DNA from: Kribbella pratensis | GTDB lineage: Bacteria > Actinomycetota > Actinomycetes > Propionibacteriales > Kribbellaceae | Direction: 5' to 3' | Length of the DNA: 64,000 bases | Assembly (NCBI RefSeq): GCF_004365355.1 | Contig: NZ_SODP01000004.1 | Coordinates: 186,001 to 250,000, forward strand | Shown here: in pieces, positions 1 through 8,265 of the stretch | Position numbering within the stretch: position 1 is the stretch's first letter | Layout of the letters: the number at the start of each line of letters is the position of its first letter | Notes under the pieces: generated by a model | Told to the model about the DNA's origin: nothing | Database searches by the model: none | What the model saw: only the letters and a program-made list of their open reading frames with translations | Made by a program: the position numbers and the translations under genes

Positions 1-1897
1 AGTTGAAGATATCCGGGTGGGCCTTCTCCACCTCGTCGAACAGCACCACGGAGAACGGCTTGCGGCGGACCTTCTCGGTCAGCTGGCCACCCTCTTCGTA
101 GCCGACGTACCCGGGAGGCGAACCGAACAGCCGGGAGGCCGTGTGCTTCTCCGAGTACTCCGACATGTCGAGGCTGATCAGCGCGTTCTCGTCGCCGAAC
201 AGGAACTCGGTCAGTGCCTTCGACAGCTCGGTCTTACCGACACCGGACGGGCCGGCGAAGATGAACGAGCCGCTCGGGCGACGCGGGTCCTTCAGCCCGG
301 CGCGGGTCCGCCGGATCGAACGGGACAGCGCCTTGACCGCGTCCTCCTGGCCGATGTAGCGCTTGTGGAGTTCCTTCTCCATGTCGAGCAGCCGGGACGA
401 CTCTTCCTCGGTCAGCTTGAACACGGGGATGCCCGTCGCGGTGCTCAGCACCTCGGCGATCAGCTCCTCGTCGACCTCGGCGACGACATCCATGTCGCCG
501 GCCTTCCACTGCTTCTCCCGCTCGGACTTCGCGTTGATGAGCTTCTTCTCGTCGTCACGCAGCCGCGCGGCGCGCTCGAAGTCCTGCGCGTCGATCGCCG
601 ACTCCTTCTCCCGGCGAACGGTCGCGATCTTCTCGTCGAACTCGCGCAGGTCCGGCGGAGCCGTCATCCGGCGGATCCGCAACCGGGCCCCGGCCTCGTC
701 GATCAGGTCGATCGCCTTGTCCGGCAGGAACCGGTCCGAGATGTAGCGGTCGGCCATCTGCGCGGCGTTCACCAGCGCGGCATCGGTGATCGTCACCCGG
801 TGGTGCGCCTCGTACCGGTCGCGGAGGCCCTTGAGGATCTCGATCGTGTGGGCGATCGAGGGCTCGGCCACCTGGATCGGCTGGAACCGGCGCTCGAGCG
901 CGGCGTCCTTCTCGACGTACTTGCGGTACTCGTCGAGGGTGGTCGCGCCGATCGTCTGCAGCTCACCACGGGCGAGCATCGGCTTCAGGATGCTCGCGGC
1001 GTCGATCGCGCCCTCGGCCGCGCCGGCCCCGACGAGGGTGTGGATCTCGTCGATGAACAGCACGATGTCGCCGCGGGTGCGGATCTCCTTGAGCACCTTC
1101 TTCAGGCGTTCCTCGAAGTCACCGCGGTAGCGCGAACCGGCTACCAGGGCGCCCAGGTCGAGGGAGTAGATCTGCTTGTCCTTCAGCGTCTCCGGGACGT
1201 CACCACGGACGATCTGCTGGGCCAGACCTTCCACGATGGCGGTCTTGCCGACACCCGGCTCACCGATCAGGACAGGGTTGTTCTTGGTCCGCCGGGACAG
1301 CACCTGCATGACCCGCTCGATCTCGGTCTCGCGCCCGATCACCGGGTCGAGCTTCGCCTCACGAGCGGACTGGGTGTAGTTCCGGCCGAACTGGTCGAGC
1401 ACCAGGGAGCTGCTGGGGGCGCCCTCGGTGGGCGCGCCGGCAGTCGAGGTCTCCTTGCCCTGGTAACCGCTCAGCAGCTGGATGACCTGCTGCCGGACCT
1501 TGTTCAGGTCCGCACCGAGCTTGACCAGGACCTGCGCGGCGACACCCTCACCCTCGCGGATGAGGCCGAGCAGGATGTGCTCGGTGCCGATGTAGTTGTG
1601 GCCCAGCTGCAGGGCCTCGCGCAGGGAGAGCTCCAGCACCTTCTTGGCGCGGGGGGTGAACGGGATGTGCCCGCTCGGGGCCTGCTGCCCCTGGCCGATG
1701 ATCTCCTCGACCTGGGAACGAACGGCCTCGAGCGAGATACCCAGGCTCTCGAGAGCCTTGGCGGCGACCCCTTCACCCTCGTGGATCAGGCCGAGCAGGA
1801 TGTGCTCGGTCCCGATGTAGTTGTGGCTGAGCATCCTGGCCTCTTCCTGAGCCAGGACGACTACCCGACGGGCGCGGTCCGTAAATCGTTCAAACAT
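1..1897 (-). CDS. clpC: ATP-dependent Clp protease ATPase subunit ClpC (3' end outside window)
   Basis: This is the AAA+ unfoldase that feeds substrates to the ClpP peptidase. About 632 N-terminal residues are present; the gene runs off the left edge. Two Clp_N repeats fill residues 1–145, each with the [13 protein letters not shown] signature. The first AAA+ module has Walker A GEPGVGKT near residue 212, a UVR-type coiled segment lies near 425–460, and the second module has GPSGVGKTE near 548. The ATG at 1897 ([10 protein letters not shown]) follows an AAGGAG Shine-Dalgarno, and the N-terminus matches ClpC of other actinobacteria. It is transcribed alone, with lsr2 behind it on the same strand. 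A ClgR-like site lies about 200 bp upstream. Confidence 0.97.
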   Translation of the reverse strand, partial: MFERFTDRARRVVVLAQEEARMLSHNYIGTEHILLGLIHEGEGVAAKALESLGISLEAVRSQVEEIIGQGQQAPSGHIPFTPRAKKVLELSLREALQLGHNYIGTEHILLGLIREGEGVAAQVLVKLGADLNKVRQQVIQLLSGYQGKETSTAGAPTEGAPSSSLVLDQFGRNYTQSAREAKLDPVIGRETEIERVMQVLSRRTKNNPVLIGEPGVGKTAIVEGLAQQIVRGDVPETLKDKQIYSLDLGALVAGSRYRGDFEERLKKVLKEIRTRGDIVLFIDEIHTLVGAGAAEGAIDAASILKPMLARGELQTIGATTLDEYRKYVEKDAALERRFQPIQVAEPSIAHTIEILKGLRDRYEAHHRVTITDAALVNAAQMADRYISDRFLPDKAIDLIDEAGARLRIRRMTAPPDLREFDEKIATVRREKESAIDAQDFERAARLRDDEKKLINAKSEREKQWKAGDMDVVAEVDEELIAEVLSTATGIPVFKLTEEESSRLLDMEKELHKRYIGQEDAVKALSRSIRRTRAGLKDPRRPSGSFIFAGPSGVGKTELSKALTEFLFGDENALISLDMSEYSEKHTASRLFGSPPGYVGYEEGGQLTEKVRRKPFSVVLFDEVEKAHPDIFN

Positions 1898-2098
1898 CGC
1901 CAAAGCGCTCCTTGCCTCAGAGGAGTCGGACGTGCCGTGGTGGCCGACCCCCGTACATGCATGCTAGTCCCCGGTGCCGACAGGCTCGCTCTCGGCGAAC
2001 ATCCGATCACGCGTCCGTCGACTTCCCGGGTGGCATCACAAGGGGACAACCGCACTGATCACCAGCGTGTTCCCGCGTGGACCCGATCAGACAGCATG

Positions 2099-2113
2099 TT
2101 CGCCACCAGCGAA
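2099..2113. promoter_or_regulatory. Candidate ClgR operator upstream of clpC
   Basis: TTCGC-N5-GCGAA is a perfect inverted repeat in the 341-bp gap between lsr2 and clpC. ClgR, the activator of clp genes in Corynebacterium and Streptomyces, binds a CGC-N5-GCG palindrome of this kind. The rest of the gap (1898–2238) shows only the lsr2 hairpin and no coding signal. Confidence 0.5.
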
Positions 2114-2190
2114 TTTCCCCAACTAGCTGCCCGGTCAGTCATCAGCCCCGACACGCCGTGTCCCACTCTGTGAAACAACCGGAATGCGGA

Positions 2191-2224
2191 CGGTCCCGGC
2201 GCCCAATGAAGGGGGCCGGGACCG
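2191..2224 (-). terminator. Hairpin terminator after lsr2
   Basis: A 10-bp perfect stem (2191–2200 with 2215–2224) sits just past the lsr2 stop. There is no U-tract on the minus strand, which is common for actinobacterial hairpin terminators. Confidence 0.5.
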
Positions 2225-2238
2225 GCGGTCCGGAAAAG

Positions 2239-2568
2239 TTACTTGGCTTCGTTGTACGCCGCGCGCACCTCGGCGGAGATCCGGCCCCGCTCGCTGACCT
2301 CGTAGCCGTTCTCCTTGGCCCAGGCCCGGATGTCGGCGGAGTCCGACGCCGAGCGGCCGCGGCCCCGCGTGCGGCCCGCGCCACCGCGGCGGCCGGAGAC
2401 CCGGCGCCCCGAGCCGACATAGGCGGCCAGTGCGTCACGCAGTTTCGCGGCGTTCTTCTTGGACAGGTCGATCTCGTACGTCGTTCCGTCCAGCCCGAAG
2501 GTGACGGTCTCGTCGGCCTTACCGCCGTCGAGATCGTCCTCGAGAACCACCTGAACCCTTTGCGCCAT
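2239..2568 (-). CDS. lsr2: Nucleoid-associated protein Lsr2
   Basis: Lsr2 is the actinobacterial xenogeneic silencer: it bridges AT-rich DNA and represses acquired genes. The product is 109 aa, the usual length. The N-terminal dimerisation part (MAQRVQVVLEDDLDGG, then TYEIDLSKKNAAKLRDAL) is followed by a basic linker and a C-terminal DNA-binding domain with the AT-hook-like RGR in SERGRIS. Upstream in-frame starts exist, but MAQ matches the family N-terminus and has AAAGG about 10 bp before it. The 228-bp leader up to lysS is AT-richer than its surroundings and holds a small inverted repeat (TTTGT/ACAAA, 2632–2646). Confidence 0.95.
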   Translation of the reverse strand: MAQRVQVVLEDDLDGGKADETVTFGLDGTTYEIDLSKKNAAKLRDALAAYVGSGRRVSGRRGGAGRTRGRGRSASDSADIRAWAKENGYEVSERGRISAEVRAAYNEAK

Positions 2569-2796
2569 CGATGACAACCTTTCCGCGCCCGCCATCGGGC
2601 ACAATCCCCCTGCCGAATTGTTTGCACCTGATTTGTACCGCACAAACCGGGTTCGTGTCATTCATCGACGCCGCGCAGCGATCGTAACTATGAGTATTCA
2701 ACCCGTCCGAAACCGGCTGGACCAGAATCAATTGACCCCGGATTTGCCGAACGAGTCCGTTGTGCTATGCAACGATCTGCGGGGGGATTCGGAGCG

Positions 2797-4317
2797 TCAT
2801 TCCGGCCGCAGCAACGGGAAGAGAATCGTCTCCCGGATACCGGTCCCGGTGAGAAGCATCACCAAGCGGTCCAGGCCCATCCCCATGCCACCGGCCGGCG
2901 GCATCCCGAATTCCATCGCCCGGAGGAAGTCCTCGTCCAGCTCCATCGCTTCCGGATCGCCGGCCGCGGCCAGCAACGACTGCGACACCAGGCGATCGCG
3001 CTGGATCACCGGGTCGTTCAGCTCGGAGTACGCCACCCCGAGCTCGACCCCGTTGAAGAACAGGTCCCAGGCCTCGACCAGGCCCGGAATTTCCCGGTGC
3101 GGCTTGGCCAGCGGCCGCGCCGACTCCGGATAGTCGCGGACAAAGGTGGGCTGGATCAGCGTGTGCTCGCAGAGCTTCTCGAACAAGTCGACCGCGATCT
3201 CACCGGCATTCCGGCCCGGCTGCAGCTCGACGTCGTGCTGCTCGGCCAACTTGGTCAGAGTGGCCAGGTCGGTGGTCACGTCGACGCTCTCGCCGACGGC
3301 TTCGGAGAGCAACCCGAAAAGCGTCGCGTGCTGGAACGGCTGCTCGATGTCGATCGTCGAACCGTCGCGCCCAGTGATCGTCGTACGACCGATCGCACGG
3401 CCCGCGTTCCGGATCAGCTCCTGGATGAGTTCGGCCATCGAGTCGTAATCGCCGTACGCCTGATAGGCCTCGATCATCGAGAATTCCGCCGAGTGGGTGG
3501 AGTCCAGCCCCTCGTTGCGGAACGTGCGGCCGATCTCGTAGACCCGGTCGACGCCGCCGATCATCGCGCGCTTGAGATCGAGCTCGAGCGCGATCCGCAG
3601 CTTCATCTCCTGGTCGAACGCGTTCAGGTGGGTGCTGAACGGACGGGCCGCGGCGCCGCCGTTGGTCAGCTGCAGCACCGGCGTCTCGACCTCGACGAAG
3701 CCGTGCTCGTCGTACGTCGCGCGCAGCGACTTCAGCACGGCCGCCTTCGCGCGGACCATCTCGCGGGCCTCGGGCCGGACGATCAGGTCGACGTACCGCA
3801 TCCGGACGCGGGCCTCTTCGCTGAGCGGCTTGTGCTCGTTCGGCAGCGGGCGCAGCGTCTTGGCGGCCATCTGCCACGCGGTCACCTGCACCGACAGCTC
3901 ACCGCGCCGGCTGGTGATCACCTCACCCTGAACAGCCAGCAGGTCGCCGATGTCGACGAGCTGCTTGAACCGGGCCAGCTCCTCCTCGCCCAGGTCGGCC
4001 AGCGACAGCATCACCTGCAGCTCGGTCCCGTCGCCCTCCCGGAGCCGGACGAAACACAGCTTGCCGGTGTTGCGCAGGAAGATCACCCGGCCGACCACCG
4101 AGACCTGCTCCCCGGTCCGGGTGTCGGGCGCCAGGTCCTGGCCGTCGTACTTCGCCCGCAGGTCCTTCAGCAGGTGCGTCCGCGGTACCGAGATCGGGTA
4201 CGGCGGGACGCCTTCGGCCAGCAAACGGTCACGCTTCTCCCGGCGAACCCGCATCTGCTCGGGCAGGTCATCCTGTCCGCTGTCGGGGTTCACCGGGTCC
4301 ACGTGCGTATCAGTCAT
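2797..4317 (-). CDS. lysS: Lysyl-tRNA synthetase, class II
   Basis: It charges tRNA-Lys. At 506 aa it has the family's normal length. The OB-fold anticodon-binding domain spans about residues 60–165 (SVVGRVIFLRNTGKLCFVRL). The class II catalytic core follows: motif 2 is FRNEGLDSTHSAEFSMIEAY and motif 3 is GMGMGLDRLVMLLTG near the C-terminus. The ATG at 4317 (MTDTHVDPVN) is only 9 bp from the MFS gene stop on the same strand, so the two may be co-transcribed. No LysX-type membrane domain is fused. Confidence 0.96.
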   Translation of the reverse strand: MTDTHVDPVNPDSGQDDLPEQMRVRREKRDRLLAEGVPPYPISVPRTHLLKDLRAKYDGQDLAPDTRTGEQVSVVGRVIFLRNTGKLCFVRLREGDGTELQVMLSLADLGEEELARFKQLVDIGDLLAVQGEVITSRRGELSVQVTAWQMAAKTLRPLPNEHKPLSEEARVRMRYVDLIVRPEAREMVRAKAAVLKSLRATYDEHGFVEVETPVLQLTNGGAAARPFSTHLNAFDQEMKLRIALELDLKRAMIGGVDRVYEIGRTFRNEGLDSTHSAEFSMIEAYQAYGDYDSMAELIQELIRNAGRAIGRTTITGRDGSTIDIEQPFQHATLFGLLSEAVGESVDVTTDLATLTKLAEQHDVELQPGRNAGEIAVDLFEKLCEHTLIQPTFVRDYPESARPLAKPHREIPGLVEAWDLFFNGVELGVAYSELNDPVIQRDRLVSQSLLAAAGDPEAMELDEDFLRAMEFGMPPAGGMGMGLDRLVMLLTGTGIRETILFPLLRPE

Positions 4318-4326
4318 GGCTTAAGG

Positions 4327-5550
4327 CTAGTGACTGACCGCCTCCAGCTCCGAATCCTTTGTTCCGTCCTCGACCCTGGCGAGGAGCACGCCGACCGCCA
4401 CCGAGGCCACCGCGCACGCCACCCCGCCGGTCACGAACGTCCCGCGGGGACCGAGCAGCGCACCCGCCAGACCGCCCAGCAACATGGCCAGGATGCTGAA
4501 GGACCGGACCGTCCCGTTCAGGGCGGCGATCACCGAGCCGCGGACCGCCTCGGCCGAGCGCATCACAAGGAGCGCACTGGTCGCCGCGTTCAGCAACCCG
4601 CTACCGACGCCGATCGCGGTGGCCCCGATCATCAGTGTCACGAAGTTCCCGGCCAGGCCCATCAGCACGCTGGACCCGCCGATCGCAGCCATTCCGGCGA
4701 CGACCGCCATGGACCGCGCCCGGTCGTCACGCAGCCGGCCGCTGTACCAGGCGCCGAGGATGGCACCGGCGCCGGTCGCCGCGCCTGCTGCGCCGTACAA
4801 GCCCGGGCCGAGGCCGAGCTCGCCGGTGATCAGGAAGACCTCCACGACATTCACCGCTTCACCGGCAACCACGAACACCCAGAGCGCCGGCACCAGGATC
4901 CGCAGTACGTCGTCGCCGAAGATGGCTCGCAGCCCGGCCGACACCCCGCCACGCTGGTCGGCGGTGGCCGGCTCCGGGCGGCGGCGGGTCTGGACCAGCC
5001 GGGCGACGAGGACGAGGACCAGGAAGGTCCCGGCGTCGACGAGCAGCGCACCACGCGTCCCGGCGGCACCGACCAGCACCCCGCCGGCCGCCGAGCCTGC
5101 CAGCGTCGCGACGCCGATCAGGGCCTGACTCGTCCCGGTGGTCCGGCCAACGAGTTCCTCGCCGACGATCCGCGGAATCAACGCTCCCCACGCAGGACCG
5201 GCGACGGCCTGTCCTACTTGGAGGACGCAGACCAGGAGCAGCGTGTGGACCAGGTCGTGCACGAAGGCGAGGCCGACACCGGCCACGACCTGCAGCAGAC
5301 CCGACCAGACCAGGACCGTGCGGGAATCGAACCCGTCCACGATCCGCCCGGCGAACGGGATCATCGCGACCGTCGGCACGGCGAACGCGAGCAGCAGGGC
5401 CGTGATCGCGGCCGGGCCGTGGCCGTCGGACACGCGCAGCATCAACGCGATCAGGGCGATCGAGTCACCTGCGTAGGAGAGCGCACGGGCCGGCAGCACC
5501 AGGCGGATGTCGCGGTGCGACCAGATCGAAGTCTGAAGGGTTTGCTTCAT
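4327..5550 (-). CDS. MFS transporter
   Basis: A 407-aa integral membrane protein with about 12 hydrophobic segments and the MFS layout, including a PFAGRIVDGFDSRTVL loop that matches the family's 2–3 loop. It most resembles drug/metabolite exporters of the MFS_3/enterobactin-exporter type; no substrate can be read from the sequence. It is divergent from the ArsR-type regulator at 5609. The 58-bp shared region holds TGCTTCAT repeats, one of which covers this gene's start codon, so control by the neighbouring regulator is likely. Confidence 0.85.
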   Translation of the reverse strand: MKQTLQTSIWSHRDIRLVLPARALSYAGDSIALIALMLRVSDGHGPAAITALLLAFAVPTVAMIPFAGRIVDGFDSRTVLVWSGLLQVVAGVGLAFVHDLVHTLLLVCVLQVGQAVAGPAWGALIPRIVGEELVGRTTGTSQALIGVATLAGSAAGGVLVGAAGTRGALLVDAGTFLVLVLVARLVQTRRRPEPATADQRGGVSAGLRAIFGDDVLRILVPALWVFVVAGEAVNVVEVFLITGELGLGPGLYGAAGAATGAGAILGAWYSGRLRDDRARSMAVVAGMAAIGGSSVLMGLAGNFVTLMIGATAIGVGSGLLNAATSALLVMRSAEAVRGSVIAALNGTVRSFSILAMLLGGLAGALLGPRGTFVTGGVACAVASVAVGVLLARVEDGTKDSELEAVSH

Positions 5551-5572
5551 AGATGTGAAGTTAATGCTTCAT
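5543..5572. promoter_or_regulatory. Candidate operator between the MFS gene and its regulator
   Basis: TGCTTCAT occurs at 5543–5550 and again at 5565–5572. The inverted half TGAAG at 5556–5560 forms TGAAG-N6-CTTCA with the second copy. The first copy spans the MFS start codon, so a bound repressor would block transcription or initiation. Confidence 0.5.
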
Positions 5573-5608
5573 ATTCCGATTCGTCAAGGGGTTCGCTACG
5601 CTGACGTC

Positions 5609-6178
5609 GTGGCCAAGCAGAAGCCCGTCGTGGTGATCTCCGATCCGCAGGCGATCCGCGCCCTGGCCCACCCGGCCCGGCAGCGGGTGATCGACGAGCT
5701 CTACAACGGCAAGGTGCTGACCGCGACCGAGTGCGCCGAGATCGCCGGCCTCACGCCGTCCGCGATGAGCTACCACCTGCGGGCGCTGGAGAAGTGGGGC
5801 ATCATCGAGCGCGCCGAGGAGTCCGCAGACGGCCGGGAGCGGCCGTGGCGGTCGAAGGCCGCGAGTCTCCGGATCGACTCCACCAGCGCGGGAGCAGGGC
5901 GGCTGGCGGGCCACGCGATCATGCGCACCGCGATGAACGGCGTCCTCGAGCAGTTCCAGGACCTGTCCGAGGACGACCCGTGGGACGACGTCAGCACGCT
6001 GAGCCGGTCCCGGTTGTGGCTGACCCATGAGGAGGCCGTCCGCTTCAGCAAGGAGCTGAACGACGTGGTCGACCGCTTCAAGAAGAAGCGCACCCAGACC
6101 GACCACCCGGCCGGCGCCCGGCAGATCAGTTCGCTGTACGCCGTCGTACCGATCGACAAGGCGCCCGAAGAGAGCTGA
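5609..6178 (+). CDS. ArsR-type winged-helix transcriptional regulator
   Basis: About 189 aa. The N-terminal winged helix (IRALAHPARQRVIDEL, then a recognition region around LTPSAMSYHLRALEKWGII) is typical of ArsR/DUF5937-type regulators. The C-terminal half is acidic and alpha-helical and may bind a ligand. I chose the GTG at 5609 (VAKQKPVVV) because the earlier in-frame ATG at 5555 falls inside the repeat operator and lacks a ribosome site. It is divergent from the MFS pump and is probably its repressor; that role is inferred from position. Confidence 0.8.
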   Translation: MAKQKPVVVISDPQAIRALAHPARQRVIDELYNGKVLTATECAEIAGLTPSAMSYHLRALEKWGIIERAEESADGRERPWRSKAASLRIDSTSAGAGRLAGHAIMRTAMNGVLEQFQDLSEDDPWDDVSTLSRSRLWLTHEEAVRFSKELNDVVDRFKKKRTQTDHPAGARQISSLYAVVPIDKAPEES

Positions 6179-6207
6179 ACCGTTAGCTACACAACGACGT
6201 ATCCAGG

Positions 6208-6230
6208 AGTACCTTCGAACTAGAGGTACT
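6208..6230. promoter_or_regulatory. Inverted repeat overlapping the ribosome site of the NfeD gene
   Basis: AGTACCT (6208–6214) and AGGTACT (6224–6230) are perfect 7-bp arms around a 9-bp spacer. The right arm contains the GAGG ribosome site for the gene starting at 6235. It could be a protein operator or an RNA hairpin that hides the ribosome site. Confidence 0.4.
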
Positions 6231-6234
6231 TGTG

Positions 6235-6681
6235 ATGCAGTCCTGGGTGCTATGGGTGATCGTCGCCGCCGTCCTCGGCACGGCTGAGTTGATGGCAGCG
6301 ACCTTCGACCTGCTCCTGCTCGCCATCGCGGCGCTCGCCGCGGGTGCGATCGCCGGGATCGGGCTCGGGATCGGCTTCCAGGTACTCGCCTTCGCAGTCA
6401 CGGCCGCCACGCTGGCAATCCTGGTCCGGCCGGTGGCACGCCGGCATCTGACCGGGCACCCGCATCTGCGCACCGGGGTGGCCGCCCTGATCGGACGGGA
6501 GGCCGTGGTGCTCGCTCCGTGCGACCGCGACGCCGGCCGCGTCCGGATCGGCGGGGAGGAGTGGAGCGCCCGTTCGTACGACCCCGACCTGCACATCCCC
6601 GCGGGCACCCGGGTCGACGTTTTCGCCATCGAGGGGGCCACCGCCCTCGTCCACCCTCAGGAGGAGCCATGGCCGAACTGA
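6235..6681 (+). CDS. NfeD-like membrane protein
   Basis: 148 aa. Two or three hydrophobic segments fill the first 70 residues, followed by a small beta-rich OB-fold (LIGREAVVLAP…VRIGGEEWSARS…GTRVDVFAIEG) typical of NfeD C-terminal domains. NfeD proteins are encoded next to stomatin-type SPFH proteins and are thought to work with them in membrane microdomain organisation. The next gene is exactly such a partner and overlaps this one by 13 bp. ATG 6235 has GAGG 8 bp upstream; GTG 6232 is the alternative. Confidence 0.88.
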   Translation: MQSWVLWVIVAAVLGTAELMAATFDLLLLAIAALAAGAIAGIGLGIGFQVLAFAVTAATLAILVRPVARRHLTGHPHLRTGVAALIGREAVVLAPCDRDAGRVRIGGEEWSARSYDPDLHIPAGTRVDVFAIEGATALVHPQEEPWPN

Positions 6682-7559
6682 TCATCGGAATCGTCGTCGC
6701 ACTGCTCGCGGTCGTGCTGGTACTGCGGACCGTCCGGATCGTCCCGCAGGCACGGGCGAGCAACGTCGAGCGCCTCGGCCGGTACCTGCGCACGCTGGAG
6801 CCCGGACTGAACGTCGTGATCCCGTTCGTCGACCGCCCCCGGCAGCTGATCGATCTGCGCGAGCAGGTGATCTCGTTCGAGCCGCGCTCGGTGATCACCG
6901 AGGACAACCTGGTCGTCGACATCGACACAGTGCTCTATGTGCAGGTCACCGATCCCCGCGCGGCGGCGTACGAGATCGCCAACTTCGAGCAGGCGATCGA
7001 GCAGCTCACCGTCACCACACTGCGCAACGTGATCGGCAGCCTGGACCTCGAGAAGGTGCTGACGTCCCGCGAGCACATCAATTCCCAGCTCCGCGGCGTA
7101 CTGGACGAGGCGTCCGGCAAATGGGGCATCCGGGTGAACCGGGTCGAGCTGAAGGCGATCGACCCGCCGCCGTCGATCAAGGAGTCGATGGAGAAGCAGA
7201 TGCGGGCGGACCGGGAGAAGCGGGCCGCGATCCTCACGGCAGAGGGCGTGCGGCAGTCCCGGATCCTGACCGCCGAGGGCGAGCGGCAGGCGGCGATCCT
7301 GCGGGCCGAGGGCCAGGCGAAGGCGATCGACACGGTGTTCGAGGCGATCCACCGCAACGACCCGGATCCCAAGCTGCTCGCGTACCAGTACCTGCAGATG
7401 CTCCCCGAACTCGCCAAGGGCCCCGGCAACACGTTCTGGGTCATCCCGTCCGAGGTCACCACCGCACTGCAGAACGTCACCAAGGCGTTCAGCGGGGAGC
7501 CGGCGCCCCCGGCGATCCCGTCGGAGAACGGCCACAACCCTGAAATCCCCCGGGCATAG
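6669..7559 (+). CDS. Stomatin/SPFH (band 7) family protein
   Basis: 296 aa. One N-terminal membrane anchor (residues 2–20) is followed by the SPFH domain (ARASNVERLGRYLRTLEPGLNVVIPFVD) and a charged helical region with repeated ILTAEG/ILRAEG units near residues 185–215, which matches the coiled coil that drives oligomerisation in this family. The proline-rich tail is probably disordered. It forms a translationally coupled pair with the NfeD gene. The family scaffolds membrane domains; no specific client can be deduced. Confidence 0.92.
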   Translation: MAELIIGIVVALLAVVLVLRTVRIVPQARASNVERLGRYLRTLEPGLNVVIPFVDRPRQLIDLREQVISFEPRSVITEDNLVVDIDTVLYVQVTDPRAAAYEIANFEQAIEQLTVTTLRNVIGSLDLEKVLTSREHINSQLRGVLDEASGKWGIRVNRVELKAIDPPPSIKESMEKQMRADREKRAAILTAEGVRQSRILTAEGERQAAILRAEGQAKAIDTVFEAIHRNDPDPKLLAYQYLQMLPELAKGPGNTFWVIPSEVTTALQNVTKAFSGEPAPPAIPSENGHNPEIPRA

Positions 7560-7605
7560 TTGCCCCGTCACCAAACCGGTTGTCGCTCGATGTCACTATG
7601 GGCAC

Positions 7606-8265
7606 ATGGGGGAACCTCTGTTGCTCGCGCAGGCGATCGCCATCCCGACCGGGGTGGCGGTCCTCGCTTACCTGGTGGTCGGACTCGTCATCGGCATCGA
7701 GAGCATCGGTGTGCCGCTGCCGGGTGAGACCACCCTGGTGGCGGCCGCGCTGCTCGCCTCACAGCACCATCTGCGGATCGAGTTCGTGATCCTGGCGGCG
7801 GCCACCGGCGCCATCATCGGCGACTCGATCGGGTACTTCGTCGGCCGCAAGGCGGGCCGCCGGTTGTTCGAACGGCTCGGCCGGCGGTTCCACCACTTCT
7901 CCGAGGACCGGATCGCCCGCGCCGAGAAGTACTTCCACAAGTACGGCGTCTGGACGGTGTTCTTCGGGCGGTTCGTCGCCCTGCTGCGGATCTTCGCGGG
8001 CCCGATGGCCGGCATGCTGCGGATGCACTACCCGCGCTTCCTGGCCGCCAACGCCGCCGGCGGTATCGCCTGGTCGGTCACCATCGGCGTCGTCGCCTAC
8101 AAGGTCGGCGACAACGCCGACAAGATCTTCGGCCGGGTGTCGCTGTGGGCGCTGGCCGGGATCGCGGTCGTCGTGGTGACGCTGTACGTCGTCCACAAGG
8201 TCCGCACGCGGCGCAAGCACACCGACGTACTGGAGCCGGCTCCGGCCGAGTCAGCGGACGTGTAG
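7606..8265 (+). CDS. DedA-family membrane protein
   Basis: 219 aa with five to six membrane segments. It carries the DedA signatures: an ESIGVPLPGETTL segment near residues 32–44, GDSIGYFVGRKAG near 72–84, and FFGRFVALLRIFAGPMAGMLRM near 122–143. DedA proteins are linked to undecaprenyl-phosphate or phospholipid translocation and membrane homeostasis. It is monocistronic, 46 bp after the stomatin gene, and its 3' end overlaps the convergent lipoprotein gene by 15 bp. Confidence 0.92.
   Translation: MGEPLLLAQAIAIPTGVAVLAYLVVGLVIGIESIGVPLPGETTLVAAALLASQHHLRIEFVILAAATGAIIGDSIGYFVGRKAGRRLFERLGRRFHHFSEDRIARAEKYFHKYGVWTVFFGRFVALLRIFAGPMAGMLRMHYPRFLAANAAGGIAWSVTIGVVAYKVGDNADKIFGRVSLWALAGIAVVVVTLYVVHKVRTRRKHTDVLEPAPAESADV

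Noticed and set aside
17-2173. 718-codon open frame on the plus strand opposite clpC
   Set aside because: It is antisense to a clear clpC; the composition (Leu/Arg/Asp/Val/Gly) is typical of GC-rich shadow frames and no motif is visible.
2767-5604. 945-codon open frame on the plus strand opposite lysS and the MFS gene
   Set aside because: It spans two real genes on the other strand and the gap between them; the amino acids are those of a shadow frame.
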